DNA from: Clostridium sp. K13
GTDB taxonomy: Bacteria; Bacillota; Clostridia; Clostridiales; Clostridiaceae
DNA: 36,081 nt
Assembly: GCF_019734195.1 (NCBI RefSeq)
Contig: NZ_JAASHM010000032.1
Location: 1-36,081 of the forward strand
Direction: 5' to 3'
Shown here: positions 1 through 7,194 of the stretch, in pieces
Layout of the letters: each line of letters begins with the position of its first letter
How positions within the stretch are numbered: the first letter of the stretch is position 1
Translations under genes and position numbers: made by a program
The notes under the pieces: model-generated
Seen by the model: only the letters and a program-made list of their open reading frames with translations
What the model was told of the DNA's origin: nothing
The model's database searches: none

Positions 1-115
1 AGTCATTAAAAATAGCTTGTTAAAGTTCATTTTTTATTTAACTGTAAAATTATTCAAGGAAAACTGCACTATTATAGATTAATAAATGTTTATAACAATA
101 TTTAACATGTGTAAA

Positions 116-155
116 AATGGCTTAATTACAAGAATTAAGCCATTTTTTTTTTTTA
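116..155 (+). terminator. Terminator of a gene upstream of the window
   Basis: A 12-bp perfect stem (116-127 with 133-144, 5-nt loop) is followed by a run of about twelve T. It must end a transcript entering from the left, because no gene is visible in bases 1-115. The rest of 1-382 is AT-rich leader and holds only the promoter of the next gene. Confidence 0.85.
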
Positions 156-301
156 CATTTATTAACTCTATAGTTTTAAAAGTCCAGTTGCAGCGTTTAT
201 AAAAATTGAAGGAAATATTTCAAAAAAATAAAAAAGTATTATTAATATTTAAAAATAAAAAAGGTTTATTATATAAATTTGCAAAAAAATATCGAAAAAG
301 G

Positions 302-330
302 TTGATAAATTGATAATGGTGTAGTAAAAT
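302..330 (+). promoter_or_regulatory. Sigma-A type promoter of the AbgT transporter gene
   Basis: TTGATA (302-307) and TAAAAT (325-330) are separated by exactly 17 bp, about 50 bp before the start codon. A G-rich ribosome binding site (GGGGGG, about 372-377) follows. The match to the vegetative consensus is by eye. Confidence 0.6.
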
Positions 331-382
331 AATACTAAATTAGCTATATAACTTATAGTTTAATCAAACGTGGGGGGATAAA

Positions 383-1951
383 ATGGAACAGAGAAATGAA
401 GAAAAAGTAATTGATTTACAAGAAAGGAAAAAAGTATCTTTAATTGAAAAGATAGGGAAGAAAATACCAGATCCAGTTATAATATTTGCAATATTTTATG
501 TTGTTGTTTTAGCTGCAACTTTATTCTTAGGAGGAAAATCCTTTGAGGTTATGAATGGTGATGGTACTTATACAACTCATACTATTTTAAATATGTTTGA
601 TGCAGAAAATATTCAATGGATATTTTCAAATGCACTACTTAACAACTGGTTAGCATATGGTGGAGGAGTACTAGGTACAATTCTTGTTGTTATGCTAGGA
701 GTTGGTTTAGCTGAAGAATCAGGTCTTTTATCTACATTAATTAAAAAGGTTGGATTAAAAGTTTCTGATAAGATGCTTCCAATAGTATTAGTATTTTTAG
801 GAATCATGAGTAGTATTGCTACTGATGCAGGTTATGTAATTTTAATACCTTTAGCAGGTCTTTTATATGCAGGGTTAAAGAAAAACCCACTTATTGGTAT
901 GGCTGCTGCTTTTGCAGGGGTTTCAGCAGGATTTAGTGCAAACTTAATACCAGCTACACCAATTGATATAATAATTGGTAACAATGCAAAGATATTTGCA
1001 GAAGGACAAGGTATTCCTTTTGTTAATGCAGCAGGACAAGCTTTAAATCCAGCTACAATGCATTATTATTTCGTAGTTGCTTCTACTTTCATGTTAGCTG
1101 CAATTGGTGCTTTTGTAACAATTAAAATAATCAAGCCAAGACTTGAAAAAGAAAGCTACATAATTCCAGAAGATATGAATTTAGATGATTTCACAGTTAA
1201 GCCTGTTGAAAACAAAGCACTTAAATTTGCAGGTTTAGGATTCTTAATTGCAGCTTTATGTGTAGTAGGTTTATATTTTGGACCATTAAAGACATTTATA
1301 GATCCAGAAACAGGTTCAAAAGTAACTCCATTTATGGATAATATTATATTAATAATAACATTCTTATTCTTTATGCCTGGTGTATTCTATGGTATAAAAG
1401 TTGGAAAGTTCAAAAATGCTAATGATGTAGTAAAAGGTATGTCTAAGCAAATGGGTTCTATGGGATCAGTACTTGTTTTAACATTCTTCTCATACAACTT
1501 CCTTGCATTATTAACTAAGAGTGGACTTGGAACTTATATTACTTACTTAGGTGGTAACTTATTAAAAGCTATGAATTTATCAGAATTCCCAATACTTTTA
1601 ATAATAGGATTTATATTAATAACAGCTTTAATTAACTTATTTGTTGGTGGATTAACTTCAAAATGGATGTTACTTGGTCCAATATTCTTACCAATGTTAT
1701 ATCAAGTAAATTCAAATATGACACCAGAAGTTGTTGCTGCAGCTTACAGAGTTGCTGACTCATCAACTAACATAATAACTCCATTAATGTCTTATGCAGG
1801 TATTATCTTAGTATTTATGAGAAAGTACAAACCAGAATATACAATTGGTGATATGATAAGATTAATGATGCCTTATTCAATAAGCTTCTTAATTGGATGG
1901 ACAATTCTTTTATTAGGATTCTTCGCATTCGGAATACCATTTGGATTCTAA
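383..1951 (+). CDS. AbgT family transporter (p-aminobenzoyl-glutamate type)
   Basis: A 522-residue inner-membrane protein with about a dozen hydrophobic segments, the usual size for the AbgT family. The N-terminal cytoplasmic stretch (about 30 charged residues) leads into the first helix. Conserved-looking stretches include the glycine-rich segment with VMLGVGLAEESG (about residues 103-114) and the helix ending DSSTNIITPLMSYAG. AbgT proteins are secondary transporters: E. coli AbgT imports p-aminobenzoyl-glutamate, a folate breakdown product, while relatives such as MtrF and YdaH export sulfonamides. Direction and substrate cannot be told here. The gene is monocistronic, with its own promoter and a strong terminator 14 bp after the stop. 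The ATG follows a GGGGGG-type ribosome binding site at proper spacing. Confidence 0.88.
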   Translation: MEQRNEEKVIDLQERKKVSLIEKIGKKIPDPVIIFAIFYVVVLAATLFLGGKSFEVMNGDGTYTTHTILNMFDAENIQWIFSNALLNNWLAYGGGVLGTILVVMLGVGLAEESGLLSTLIKKVGLKVSDKMLPIVLVFLGIMSSIATDAGYVILIPLAGLLYAGLKKNPLIGMAAAFAGVSAGFSANLIPATPIDIIIGNNAKIFAEGQGIPFVNAAGQALNPATMHYYFVVASTFMLAAIGAFVTIKIIKPRLEKESYIIPEDMNLDDFTVKPVENKALKFAGLGFLIAALCVVGLYFGPLKTFIDPETGSKVTPFMDNIILIITFLFFMPGVFYGIKVGKFKNANDVVKGMSKQMGSMGSVLVLTFFSYNFLALLTKSGLGTYITYLGGNLLKAMNLSEFPILLIIGFILITALINLFVGGLTSKWMLLGPIFLPMLYQVNSNMTPEVVAAAYRVADSSTNIITPLMSYAGIILVFMRKYKPEYTIGDMIRLMMPYSISFLIGWTILLLGFFAFGIPFGF

Positions 1952-1965
1952 TATTTAAATAACTT

Positions 1966-2008
1966 AAAACTCCCTTAAAAGTTAATCTTTTAAGGGAGTT
2001 TTTTTATT
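1966..2008 (+). terminator. Terminator of the AbgT transporter gene
   Basis: A 16-bp perfect stem (1966-1981 with 1987-2002), 5-nt loop, then a T run. The A-rich 5' arm means it could also work on the minus strand. Confidence 0.9.
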
Positions 2009-2024
2009 ATATAAATTAAACTTT

Positions 2025-2065
2025 AATTACCAATTACCAATTACCAATTACCAATTACCAATTAA
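2025..2065. repeat. Tandem heptamer repeat CAATTAC, about six copies
   Basis: Units of CAATTAC lie head to tail at 2031-2037, 2038-2044, 2045-2051 and 2052-2058, flanked by near-copies at 2024-2030 and 2059-2065. The tract fills the gap between two convergent genes, just after the terminator. It is non-coding and its copy number is likely to vary by slippage. Confidence 0.9.
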
Positions 2066-2072
2066 CCATTGA

Positions 2073-2585
2073 TTAAGCATTTCTTAATTTTTTTAACACA
2101 TTTGATTTTTCAAGAACTGTTGCTAAAACCATAGCAATAACAGTACCAACTATAGATTGAATAATATTTGCAGGAACAGAAAGAAGAGCTGCTGCAAATC
2201 CATACATTATAGTTTCTACTAAGCCGTATCCAAAGACTTGAAAAGCACATCCTATAATAGAACCAATAATCCAAGCAAATTTAGTTTTATCAATTAAATT
2301 TTCTGCAATGGTAGCAATAATTAATACCATAATAGCTTTAATTAAAAATGTAGGGATAATATATTGCATATATCCGCTTAATAAATCACATAAAGCAGCT
2401 CCTAGACCAGCAGCTAAAGCTCCTTTTTTCTTTCCTAAAATTAAAGCAGATAAAATAACCATAGAGTCACCTATATGAGTATATCCGTTTAAAGAAGGGA
2501 TTTTGATTAAATAAGTTGTAACAAAAACTAAAGCAGCCATGATTGCAATTTTAGTTATGTCTTTAGTAGCAATGTTTTTTTTCAT
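2073..2585 (-). CDS. ECF transporter S component (substrate-binding membrane subunit)
   Basis: A 170-residue, very hydrophobic protein with about five or six membrane segments, the normal size and shape of an energy-coupling-factor S component. Typical features are the N-terminal start into helix 1 (KIAIMAALVFVTTYLIKIP), the loop with HIGDSMVILSALILGKKKGA, and a glycine/alanine-rich AAGLGAALCDLLSGY segment. S components bind a vitamin or related micronutrient and dock to a shared EcfA1A2T module, which is not encoded in this window. The substrate is not evident, and I see no riboswitch in the 170-bp leader to suggest one. The ATG is preceded by a good GGAGGT ribosome binding site. Confidence 0.82.
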   Translation of the reverse strand: MKKNIATKDITKIAIMAALVFVTTYLIKIPSLNGYTHIGDSMVILSALILGKKKGALAAGLGAALCDLLSGYMQYIIPTFLIKAIMVLIIATIAENLIDKTKFAWIIGSIIGCAFQVFGYGLVETIMYGFAAALLSVPANIIQSIVGTVIAMVLATVLEKSNVLKKLRNA

Positions 2586-2689
2586 TATAATGACCTCCGA
2601 TAAATTTCTATATTAATAAAATACACTAATTAAATAGAAACAACTAATGTATGGATACAATAAAAATTATTAACTAATAATAAAAAGTA

Positions 2690-2719
2690 TTAACATCACA
2701 TTAAAAAGTGGTGTATAAT
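2690..2719 (+). promoter_or_regulatory. Promoter of the 58-residue small-protein gene
   Basis: TTAACA (2690-2695) and TATAAT (2714-2719) have an 18-bp spacer and sit about 40 bp before the start codon. The opposite strand of this gap carries the promoter region of the ECF S-component gene. Confidence 0.5.
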
Positions 2720-2757
2720 AATAGAAAATTAAACTAAAACATAAAGGAGATAAAAAA

Positions 2758-2934
2758 ATGAGTGAAAATAATAACTTAAGATTAGGACTTATTGAACTTT
2801 ATAAAAATAAAATAAGATACATAGGATTTACACAAAAAGACCTAGATGAAAAATATAATAGTAAATTCCTATCACAAGGAGAATATGATATATTAACTAG
2901 TTTTTATAAAGAGTATGAAATTAGTAATAAATAA
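2758..2934 (+). CDS. Small hypothetical protein, 58 residues
   Basis: The ATG follows a strong AAAGGAGA ribosome binding site at good spacing, with a promoter-like element upstream and a terminator-like hairpin soon after the stop, so this short frame is very likely translated. The product is soluble and charged (start MSENNNLRLGLIELYKNKI, later KDLDEKYNSKFLSQGEYDIL), with a predicted helical N-terminus and no membrane segment or cysteine. I do not recognise the family. Its spacing makes it a single-gene unit, divergent from the ECF S-component gene. Confidence 0.7.
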   Translation: MSENNNLRLGLIELYKNKIRYIGFTQKDLDEKYNSKFLSQGEYDILTSFYKEYEISNK

Positions 2935-2967
2935 GAAGTAATACAAAAATAATTAAATAGGATTAAA

Positions 2968-3000
2968 AGACATTTGCTTTATTGCTAATGTCTTTTTTTT
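2968..3000 (+). terminator. Terminator of the small-protein gene
   Basis: GACATT (in 2968-2976) pairs with AATGTC about 20 bases later, followed by eight T. The inner part of the stem is imperfect. Confidence 0.65.
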
Positions 3001-3098
3001 GTTGCGAATATTAATAAATAGTTTTTTAACAAGGTGGAATATGGAAATAATTGGTGTACAATAAAAATATGTGTTTTTATATGAGAAAGGGTGGAAAT

Positions 3099-4346
3099 AT
3101 GAAGGGGTGCTTAGATATAACAAATGTATTAAAAACAGTTAATAGTGCATATGAAAAACTTGATGAAACTATAAGTTCTCATAGTTTGGAAGTTGCATAT
3201 TTAACTTTAGAAATATGTAAGCTTTTAAATATAGATGAAAATACTAAACATTCATTAGTTATAGCAGCATATTTTCATGATTTTTCGGCAGTAAGAACAA
3301 ATATAGTATATTCCTTAGAAGATTATGAAACTGAAACTGTTATACAAGAGCATTGTATATTGGGATATGTATTGTTTAATTTTTTATCACCTAATACCAG
3401 TATATGTAAATTTGTTTTGTATCATCATAATAGCTATAATTCTAATAAAATCATTAATAATATTGAAAAGCCGTTAGAAAGTAATATTATAAAATTAGCA
3501 GATGATATATCAATATTTAAAATGATTAATAAAGAAGTTTCAATAAATAATATAATAGATATATTAGATAAAAGATCTTTTTTTTATAATCCAGAATATT
3601 TAGGTCAGTTTTTAAATAGTAATGCAACAGAAATATTAAATAATTTGTTAGATGGAAGTTATAAATATAAGTTTTGGGAAGAATTTAATATATTAGATTC
3701 AGAAATAATAAGTACAGAAAAGATTATTGAGTGTTTAGCTTTTATAATTGATTGTAAATGTTATATTGAAGATTTACATTCTTTATCTGTATCTAAGACT
3801 AGTTGTATAATTTGCAAATACTTTAATTTAAGTAAAATAGAATATTATAATGTAATGATAGGAAGCTTACTACATGATATTGGCAAATTAGCAATACCAA
3901 ATGAAATATTAAAAAAAGAATCTTCTTTAACAAAAGAAGAATTTGAAGTTATGAAAAAGCATGTTATATATACATATGAAATTTTATCTAATTTAAAAAA
4001 TGATAGTATTTTAAATATAGCAGCTAATCATCATGAAAAATTAAATGGGAAAGGTTATCCAAGGGGAATATCTAATTTATCTTTAAGTGAAAGAATTGTT
4101 TCTGTAGCTGATATATTTATAGCTTTAATTCAAAAAAGACCATATAAAGAAAGATTTAAAAAAGAAAAAGTAATAGAAATACTAAATAAATCTGTGGAGC
4201 TTGGAGAAATAGATAATAAAGTTGTAAATAAGATTATAGAAAATTATGATTATTTAGAAGCTATGAATAGTATGTTATATAATAAATATAGAGAAAAAAT
4301 ACTGTTATTATATAATAATTATAATAAGTTTATCTGTAAAAATTAA
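3099..4346 (+). CDS. Tandem HD / HD-GYP domain protein
   Basis: The reading frame is open from 3051, but the ATG at 3099 has a ribosome binding site (AGAAAGGGTGG) at correct spacing, giving 415 residues. Two HD-type halves are visible. The N-terminal half has H28, the doublet H60-D61, HH at 109-110 and D135, but no GYP motif. The C-terminal half (about 205-410) is a standard HD-GYP: HDIGK at 259-263, KKH at 286-288, HHEKLNGKGYP at 311-321 and D338. HD-GYP proteins hydrolyse cyclic di-GMP. The second half keeps the expected metal-binding residues, while the first looks degenerate and may be regulatory. There is no sensory or GGDEF domain and no membrane segment. A small coiled-coil frame follows 11 bp downstream. 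Confidence 0.8.
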   Translation: MKGCLDITNVLKTVNSAYEKLDETISSHSLEVAYLTLEICKLLNIDENTKHSLVIAAYFHDFSAVRTNIVYSLEDYETETVIQEHCILGYVLFNFLSPNTSICKFVLYHHNSYNSNKIINNIEKPLESNIIKLADDISIFKMINKEVSINNIIDILDKRSFFYNPEYLGQFLNSNATEILNNLLDGSYKYKFWEEFNILDSEIISTEKIIECLAFIIDCKCYIEDLHSLSVSKTSCIICKYFNLSKIEYYNVMIGSLLHDIGKLAIPNEILKKESSLTKEEFEVMKKHVIYTYEILSNLKNDSILNIAANHHEKLNGKGYPRGISNLSLSERIVSVADIFIALIQKRPYKERFKKEKVIEILNKSVELGEIDNKVVNKIIENYDYLEAMNSMLYNKYREKILLLYNNYNKFICKN

Positions 4347-4357
4347 TAATATCTTTA

Positions 4358-4567
4358 GTGTTATCTGAAAGTCAAAAAATAAGAGATGAAATTAAGCACT
4401 ACGAAAGAGAAAGAAATGATTGGGCAGTTAATATTAAAATGTATAATGCTAAGGAAAAAATTAAAGAGTTAGATAATAGGGTAAAAGAATTAAAAGATAA
4501 GTTATATGATATAGAGTTTCAAGAGTTAGTAAATGAAGAGAAAAAACATACTGGACTTGAAGGATAA
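4358..4567 (+). CDS. Small coiled-coil protein, 69 residues, GTG start
   Basis: An open frame beginning at GTG 4358, 11 bp after the HD-GYP gene and before a strong terminator. The product is almost all charged helix (SQKIRDEIKHYERERNDW, then AKEKIKELDNRVKELKDKL), with a heptad-like pattern consistent with a coiled coil. No clear ribosome binding site precedes the GTG and no upstream ATG is available in frame, so translation would have to be coupled to the upstream gene. Family unknown. It resembles the length of Spo0E-type regulators, but I do not see their SQELD signature. Confidence 0.5.
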   Translation: MLSESQKIRDEIKHYERERNDWAVNIKMYNAKEKIKELDNRVKELKDKLYDIEFQELVNEEKKHTGLEG

Positions 4568-4570
4568 ATA

Positions 4571-4618
4571 AAAAAGTGCCACTAGGGCGCCTGTGAGGTA
4601 CCTTAGTGGCACTTTTTC
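4571..4618. terminator. Bidirectional terminator between convergent genes
   Basis: A long stem pairs 4571-4586 with 4601-4616 (core GTGCCACTA/TAGTGGCAC), with an A run on one side and a T run on the other, so it can serve both the plus-strand HD-GYP unit and the minus-strand nitroreductase gene, whose stop codon begins at 4619. Confidence 0.9.
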
Positions 4619-5440
4619 TTAAATCCAGTTTACATTAGCTTCTTTTCTTGGAACAGTTCTTTGATATTTAACATTAGGATATCCAATGACTAAGCAAGAA
4701 ACTATTTGATTACCATCGTTAATTCCAAGTAAATCTAAAATATCCTTATTATCTTTAGAAGCTATTTGTATAAATCCACTAAAGAAAGTACCAAGACCTA
4801 AAGCATCTGTCATAAGTTCCATGTTAGAAGAAGCTAATCCACCATTAAATGCATTTGGTGAAGTAACAAATATTACTGCAGGTGCATTAAAGAACATTCT
4901 ATCATTTTTTATAGGATCTTCTTTAAAAGCATCATAATAATTAACCCATGCAGTTGCATATCTCTTTAGATATTCAGTTTCAGGAGTTAAGTTAGCTAAG
5001 ATATAATCCCCTTTTTGCTTTAAGCTTTCATAAACTAATTCCCTAAGTAATGGTAATTTATCTGTAACTACAGTATAAGAAACATCTTGAGAATTAGTTG
5101 AAGTTTGAGTAAATCTTCCAGCTTCAATAATTTGTTCAAGCTTTTCCTTTTCTACAGGCTTATTTTTAAAACGTCTAACGCTTCTTCTAAACTTAATAAA
5201 GTTTAAAAGATTTTCAGCTTCTACTGTGAAAGTATCTTTATTATAAGGTTTTATCTCATCCATATTATAATCATCTGTTGAAACTGCTTCTACAGGACAG
5301 ACTGCAACGCAATGAGCACATTTAATACACCCATCATTATTAATTTCTGCTTTTCCATCTTTTAATGAAATAACACGAGTAGGACAATCTTGAATACATT
5401 GTGTACAGGATATACATTTTTCTCTATTTACTTTAAACAT
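4619..5440 (-). CDS. Nitroreductase family protein with N-terminal 2[4Fe-4S] ferredoxin domain
   Basis: A 273-residue fusion. Residues 1-55 hold two ferredoxin clusters, each a CxxCxxCxxxCP motif (CISCTQCIQDCP and CIKCAHCVAVCP). From about residue 78 comes a nitroreductase-fold FMN domain starting FIKFRRSVRRFKNKPVE, with the FMN-phosphate-binding RRSVRRF pattern and later GLGTFFSGF. Such fusions are common in anaerobes and probably pass electrons from ferredoxin to FMN to reduce a nitro, quinone or flavin-type acceptor; the substrate is not inferable. It is divergent from a LysR regulator, the classic arrangement of regulator and target. The ATG has an AAGGAGTG ribosome binding site. Confidence 0.88.
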   Translation of the reverse strand: MFKVNREKCISCTQCIQDCPTRVISLKDGKAEINNDGCIKCAHCVAVCPVEAVSTDDYNMDEIKPYNKDTFTVEAENLLNFIKFRRSVRRFKNKPVEKEKLEQIIEAGRFTQTSTNSQDVSYTVVTDKLPLLRELVYESLKQKGDYILANLTPETEYLKRYATAWVNYYDAFKEDPIKNDRMFFNAPAVIFVTSPNAFNGGLASSNMELMTDALGLGTFFSGFIQIASKDNKDILDLLGINDGNQIVSCLVIGYPNVKYQRTVPRKEANVNWI

Positions 5441-5584
5441 TTTAAAAACACTCCTTAATTTTAAATATAATATTATTTTGCACTTTATATTAATATTAAT
5501 TATAAATAAATATTGTTTTTGACTTTTGTATTAATAAAATTTATAATTTGTCTATTAACAAAAGAAGACTTATCAATGGATAAT

Positions 5585-5655
5585 GTGATTATATCACTTA
5601 TTAGAAATGTAAGTCCAATTGATAATATTCATAAATATATAACTAAAAGTTATAT
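5585..5655. promoter_or_regulatory. Dyads in the nitroreductase-lysR intergenic region (probable operator)
   Basis: The roughly 300-bp gap between the divergent genes holds two dyads. One is GTGAT-TAT-ATCAC (5585-5597). The other has 8-bp arms ATATAACT and AGTTATAT around AAA (5637-5655). The second contains a T-N11-A pattern (T at 5639, A at 5651) as expected for a LysR-type site. The rest of the gap is AT-rich, with no gene or riboswitch visible. Confidence 0.45.
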
Positions 5656-5746
5656 AAAATAAACTGACTTATTAGTTTCTGTTAAAAAAGTATGCACTTA
5701 AATCAGTTAGATATTATATAAATTAAGATTAGTAGGAGAGATGAAT

Positions 5747-6631
5747 ATGAATTTACAACAATTAGAATATTTTAAGATTATAGCAGAGACAAAAAACTTT
5801 ACTACAGCGTCTAATATTTTATTAGTGACTCAACCGGCATTAAGTAAAGCTATTTCAAAGTTAGAAGAGGAGTTAAATGTTCCATTATTTGAACGAGAAG
5901 GGCGTAATATAAAAATAACTAAATTTGGAGAGGTATTTTTAAAGTATGCAGAATCTGCTCTTAATGATATTGAAAGAGGAATAGAAAAAATACAAGATAT
6001 GAAGAAGAATAATGATAGGGTTATTTCAGTATCATCTACATATTGTATAGGGGCAACTTTTATGCCCTTTTTAATAAGTAATTTTTTAAATAATAACATG
6101 CAGATAAAGTTTAATTTTAATAATCAAACAACAGTAGAAATATTAAAGGACTTAAAATATGGAAAAATAGATTTTGGATTTTTTGATAATATAGATAGTA
6201 TTAGCAATTATCCGGAAATAGAAGTAATTTTGGTAAAGAAAGAAGAGTATGTATTAATAGTACCTAAGAATCATCATTTAGCTAATAAGGAAGATGTTTA
6301 TTTAAAAGATTTAAAGGAAGAGAATTTTATTGTTTATAATAGTAAAGATAATGAAAAGAAAATATCATATGCTGAGCTTATAGGATATAATCCTAAGATA
6401 TCAGTAGAGCCTACTGAAGCTAGTATGCTAGCTGGGTTGGTTTCTGCAGGTGCAGGTATTGCAATAGTTATAAATACACCTATGATTAATATTAATAAAA
6501 TTTCTAAACTTAAAATAAAAGATGAAATTGGATATAAGAATATTTATATGGGATGGAATAAGGAAGGTTATATTTCAAAAAGTGCAGATGAGTTTAAAGA
6601 CTATATAATAGAAAACATAAATCAGTGGTAA
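5747..6631 (+). CDS. LysR family transcriptional regulator
   Basis: About 295 residues, the standard LysR length. The N-terminal winged helix-turn-helix is clear: LQQLEYFKIIAETKNFTTAS, then TQPALSKAISKLEEELNVPLFEREGRN. The remainder is a periplasmic-binding-like effector domain, with the usual FGFFDN and GLVSAGAGIAIV stretches. An in-frame ATG exists at 5741, but AGGAG at 5734-5738 sits only 2 bp from it and 8 bp from the ATG at 5747, so I chose 5747. It is divergent from the ferredoxin-nitroreductase gene and is its most likely regulator. The effector is unknown. Confidence 0.88.
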   Translation: MNLQQLEYFKIIAETKNFTTASNILLVTQPALSKAISKLEEELNVPLFEREGRNIKITKFGEVFLKYAESALNDIERGIEKIQDMKKNNDRVISVSSTYCIGATFMPFLISNFLNNNMQIKFNFNNQTTVEILKDLKYGKIDFGFFDNIDSISNYPEIEVILVKKEEYVLIVPKNHHLANKEDVYLKDLKEENFIVYNSKDNEKKISYAELIGYNPKISVEPTEASMLAGLVSAGAGIAIVINTPMININKISKLKIKDEIGYKNIYMGWNKEGYISKSADEFKDYIIENINQW

Positions 6632-6660
6632 TTTTAAATTGATTAAAAGTTAGTAAAAAT

Positions 6661-6695
6661 ATATATAGATGAATATCTATATATAATGATATAAT
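6661..6695 (+). promoter_or_regulatory. Long palindrome and -10 box upstream of the arsenate reductase gene
   Basis: Perfect 10-bp arms ATATATAGAT (6661-6670) and ATCTATATAT (6675-6684) flank GAAT. A TATAAT box (6690-6695) follows at once, so the palindrome covers the position of the -35 region. There is no T run, so it is better read as an operator than as a terminator of lysR. The size and symmetry are like ArsR/SmtB-family sites, but no such repressor is encoded here. Confidence 0.5.
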
Positions 6696-6728
6696 AAAAT
6701 AATCTTATGTAATGGGAGTGGATAATTT

Positions 6729-7136
6729 ATGAATAAACCAAAGGTAGCTTTTGTATGTGTACATAATTCATGTAGATCACAAATGGCAGAAGCATTAGGA
6801 AAAAAATATGGGATAGATGTTTTTGAAAGTTATTCAGCAGGAACAGAAACAAAACCACAAATAAACCAAGATGCAGTAAGAATAATAAAAGAGTTATATG
6901 ACATAAATATGAATGAAACTCAAAAATCAAAACTATTAAGTGATATTCCAAATGTTGATATAGTTATAAAAATGGGATGTAATGTTGTATGTCCTTATTT
7001 ACCAGGAGATTATGTAGAAGATTGGGGATTAGAAGATCCAACTGGAAAAGATGATGAAGAATTTATAAAAATAGCAAAAAGTATAGAATTAAAAGTTAAG
7101 GATTTAGCAGAAAGAATTAAAAATAATAAGTTATAA
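6729..7136 (+). CDS. arsC: Arsenate reductase / low-molecular-weight protein tyrosine phosphatase family
   Basis: 135 residues, the usual length of thioredoxin-coupled ArsC. The P-loop is CVHNSCRSQMAEA, a CX5R motif at residues 10-16, and the redox-type region is MGCNVVCPYLPG followed by EDWGLEDPTGK, matching the position and spacing of the two redox cysteines and the DP loop of the S. aureus ArsC family. It would reduce arsenate to arsenite using thioredoxin. No ArsR, ArsB or Acr3 gene is adjacent, so it is a stand-alone copy and export would need a pump elsewhere. The ATG follows GGGAGTGG. It is convergent with feoB, sharing a terminator. Confidence 0.85.
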   Translation: MNKPKVAFVCVHNSCRSQMAEALGKKYGIDVFESYSAGTETKPQINQDAVRIIKELYDINMNETQKSKLLSDIPNVDIVIKMGCNVVCPYLPGDYVEDWGLEDPTGKDDEEFIKIAKSIELKVKDLAERIKNNKL

Positions 7137-7140
7137 GGTA

Positions 7141-7190
7141 TATGACTAACTGAAAGTATAAATATTTAAATTTTCAGTTAGTCATATTTA
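7141..7190. terminator. Bidirectional terminator between arsC and feoAB
   Basis: A 15-bp perfect stem (7141-7155 with 7172-7186) lies between the two convergent stop codons. The arms contain GACTAACTGAAA and its complement. The T-rich tract is weak, so efficiency is uncertain. Confidence 0.75.
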
Positions 7191-7194
7191 TATT

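Noticed and set aside
2586..2757. Riboswitch upstream of the ECF S-component gene
   Set aside because: No aptamer-like conserved core or terminator/antiterminator pair seen; the stretch looks like an ordinary divergent promoter region.
4358..4567. Spo0E-type phosphatase
   Set aside because: Right size and neighbourhood, but the SQELD core motif is missing.
6727..6951. Minus-strand 74-codon frame opposite arsC
   Set aside because: Hydrophobic shadow reading of the arsC gene; arsC has the conserved motifs and ribosome binding site.
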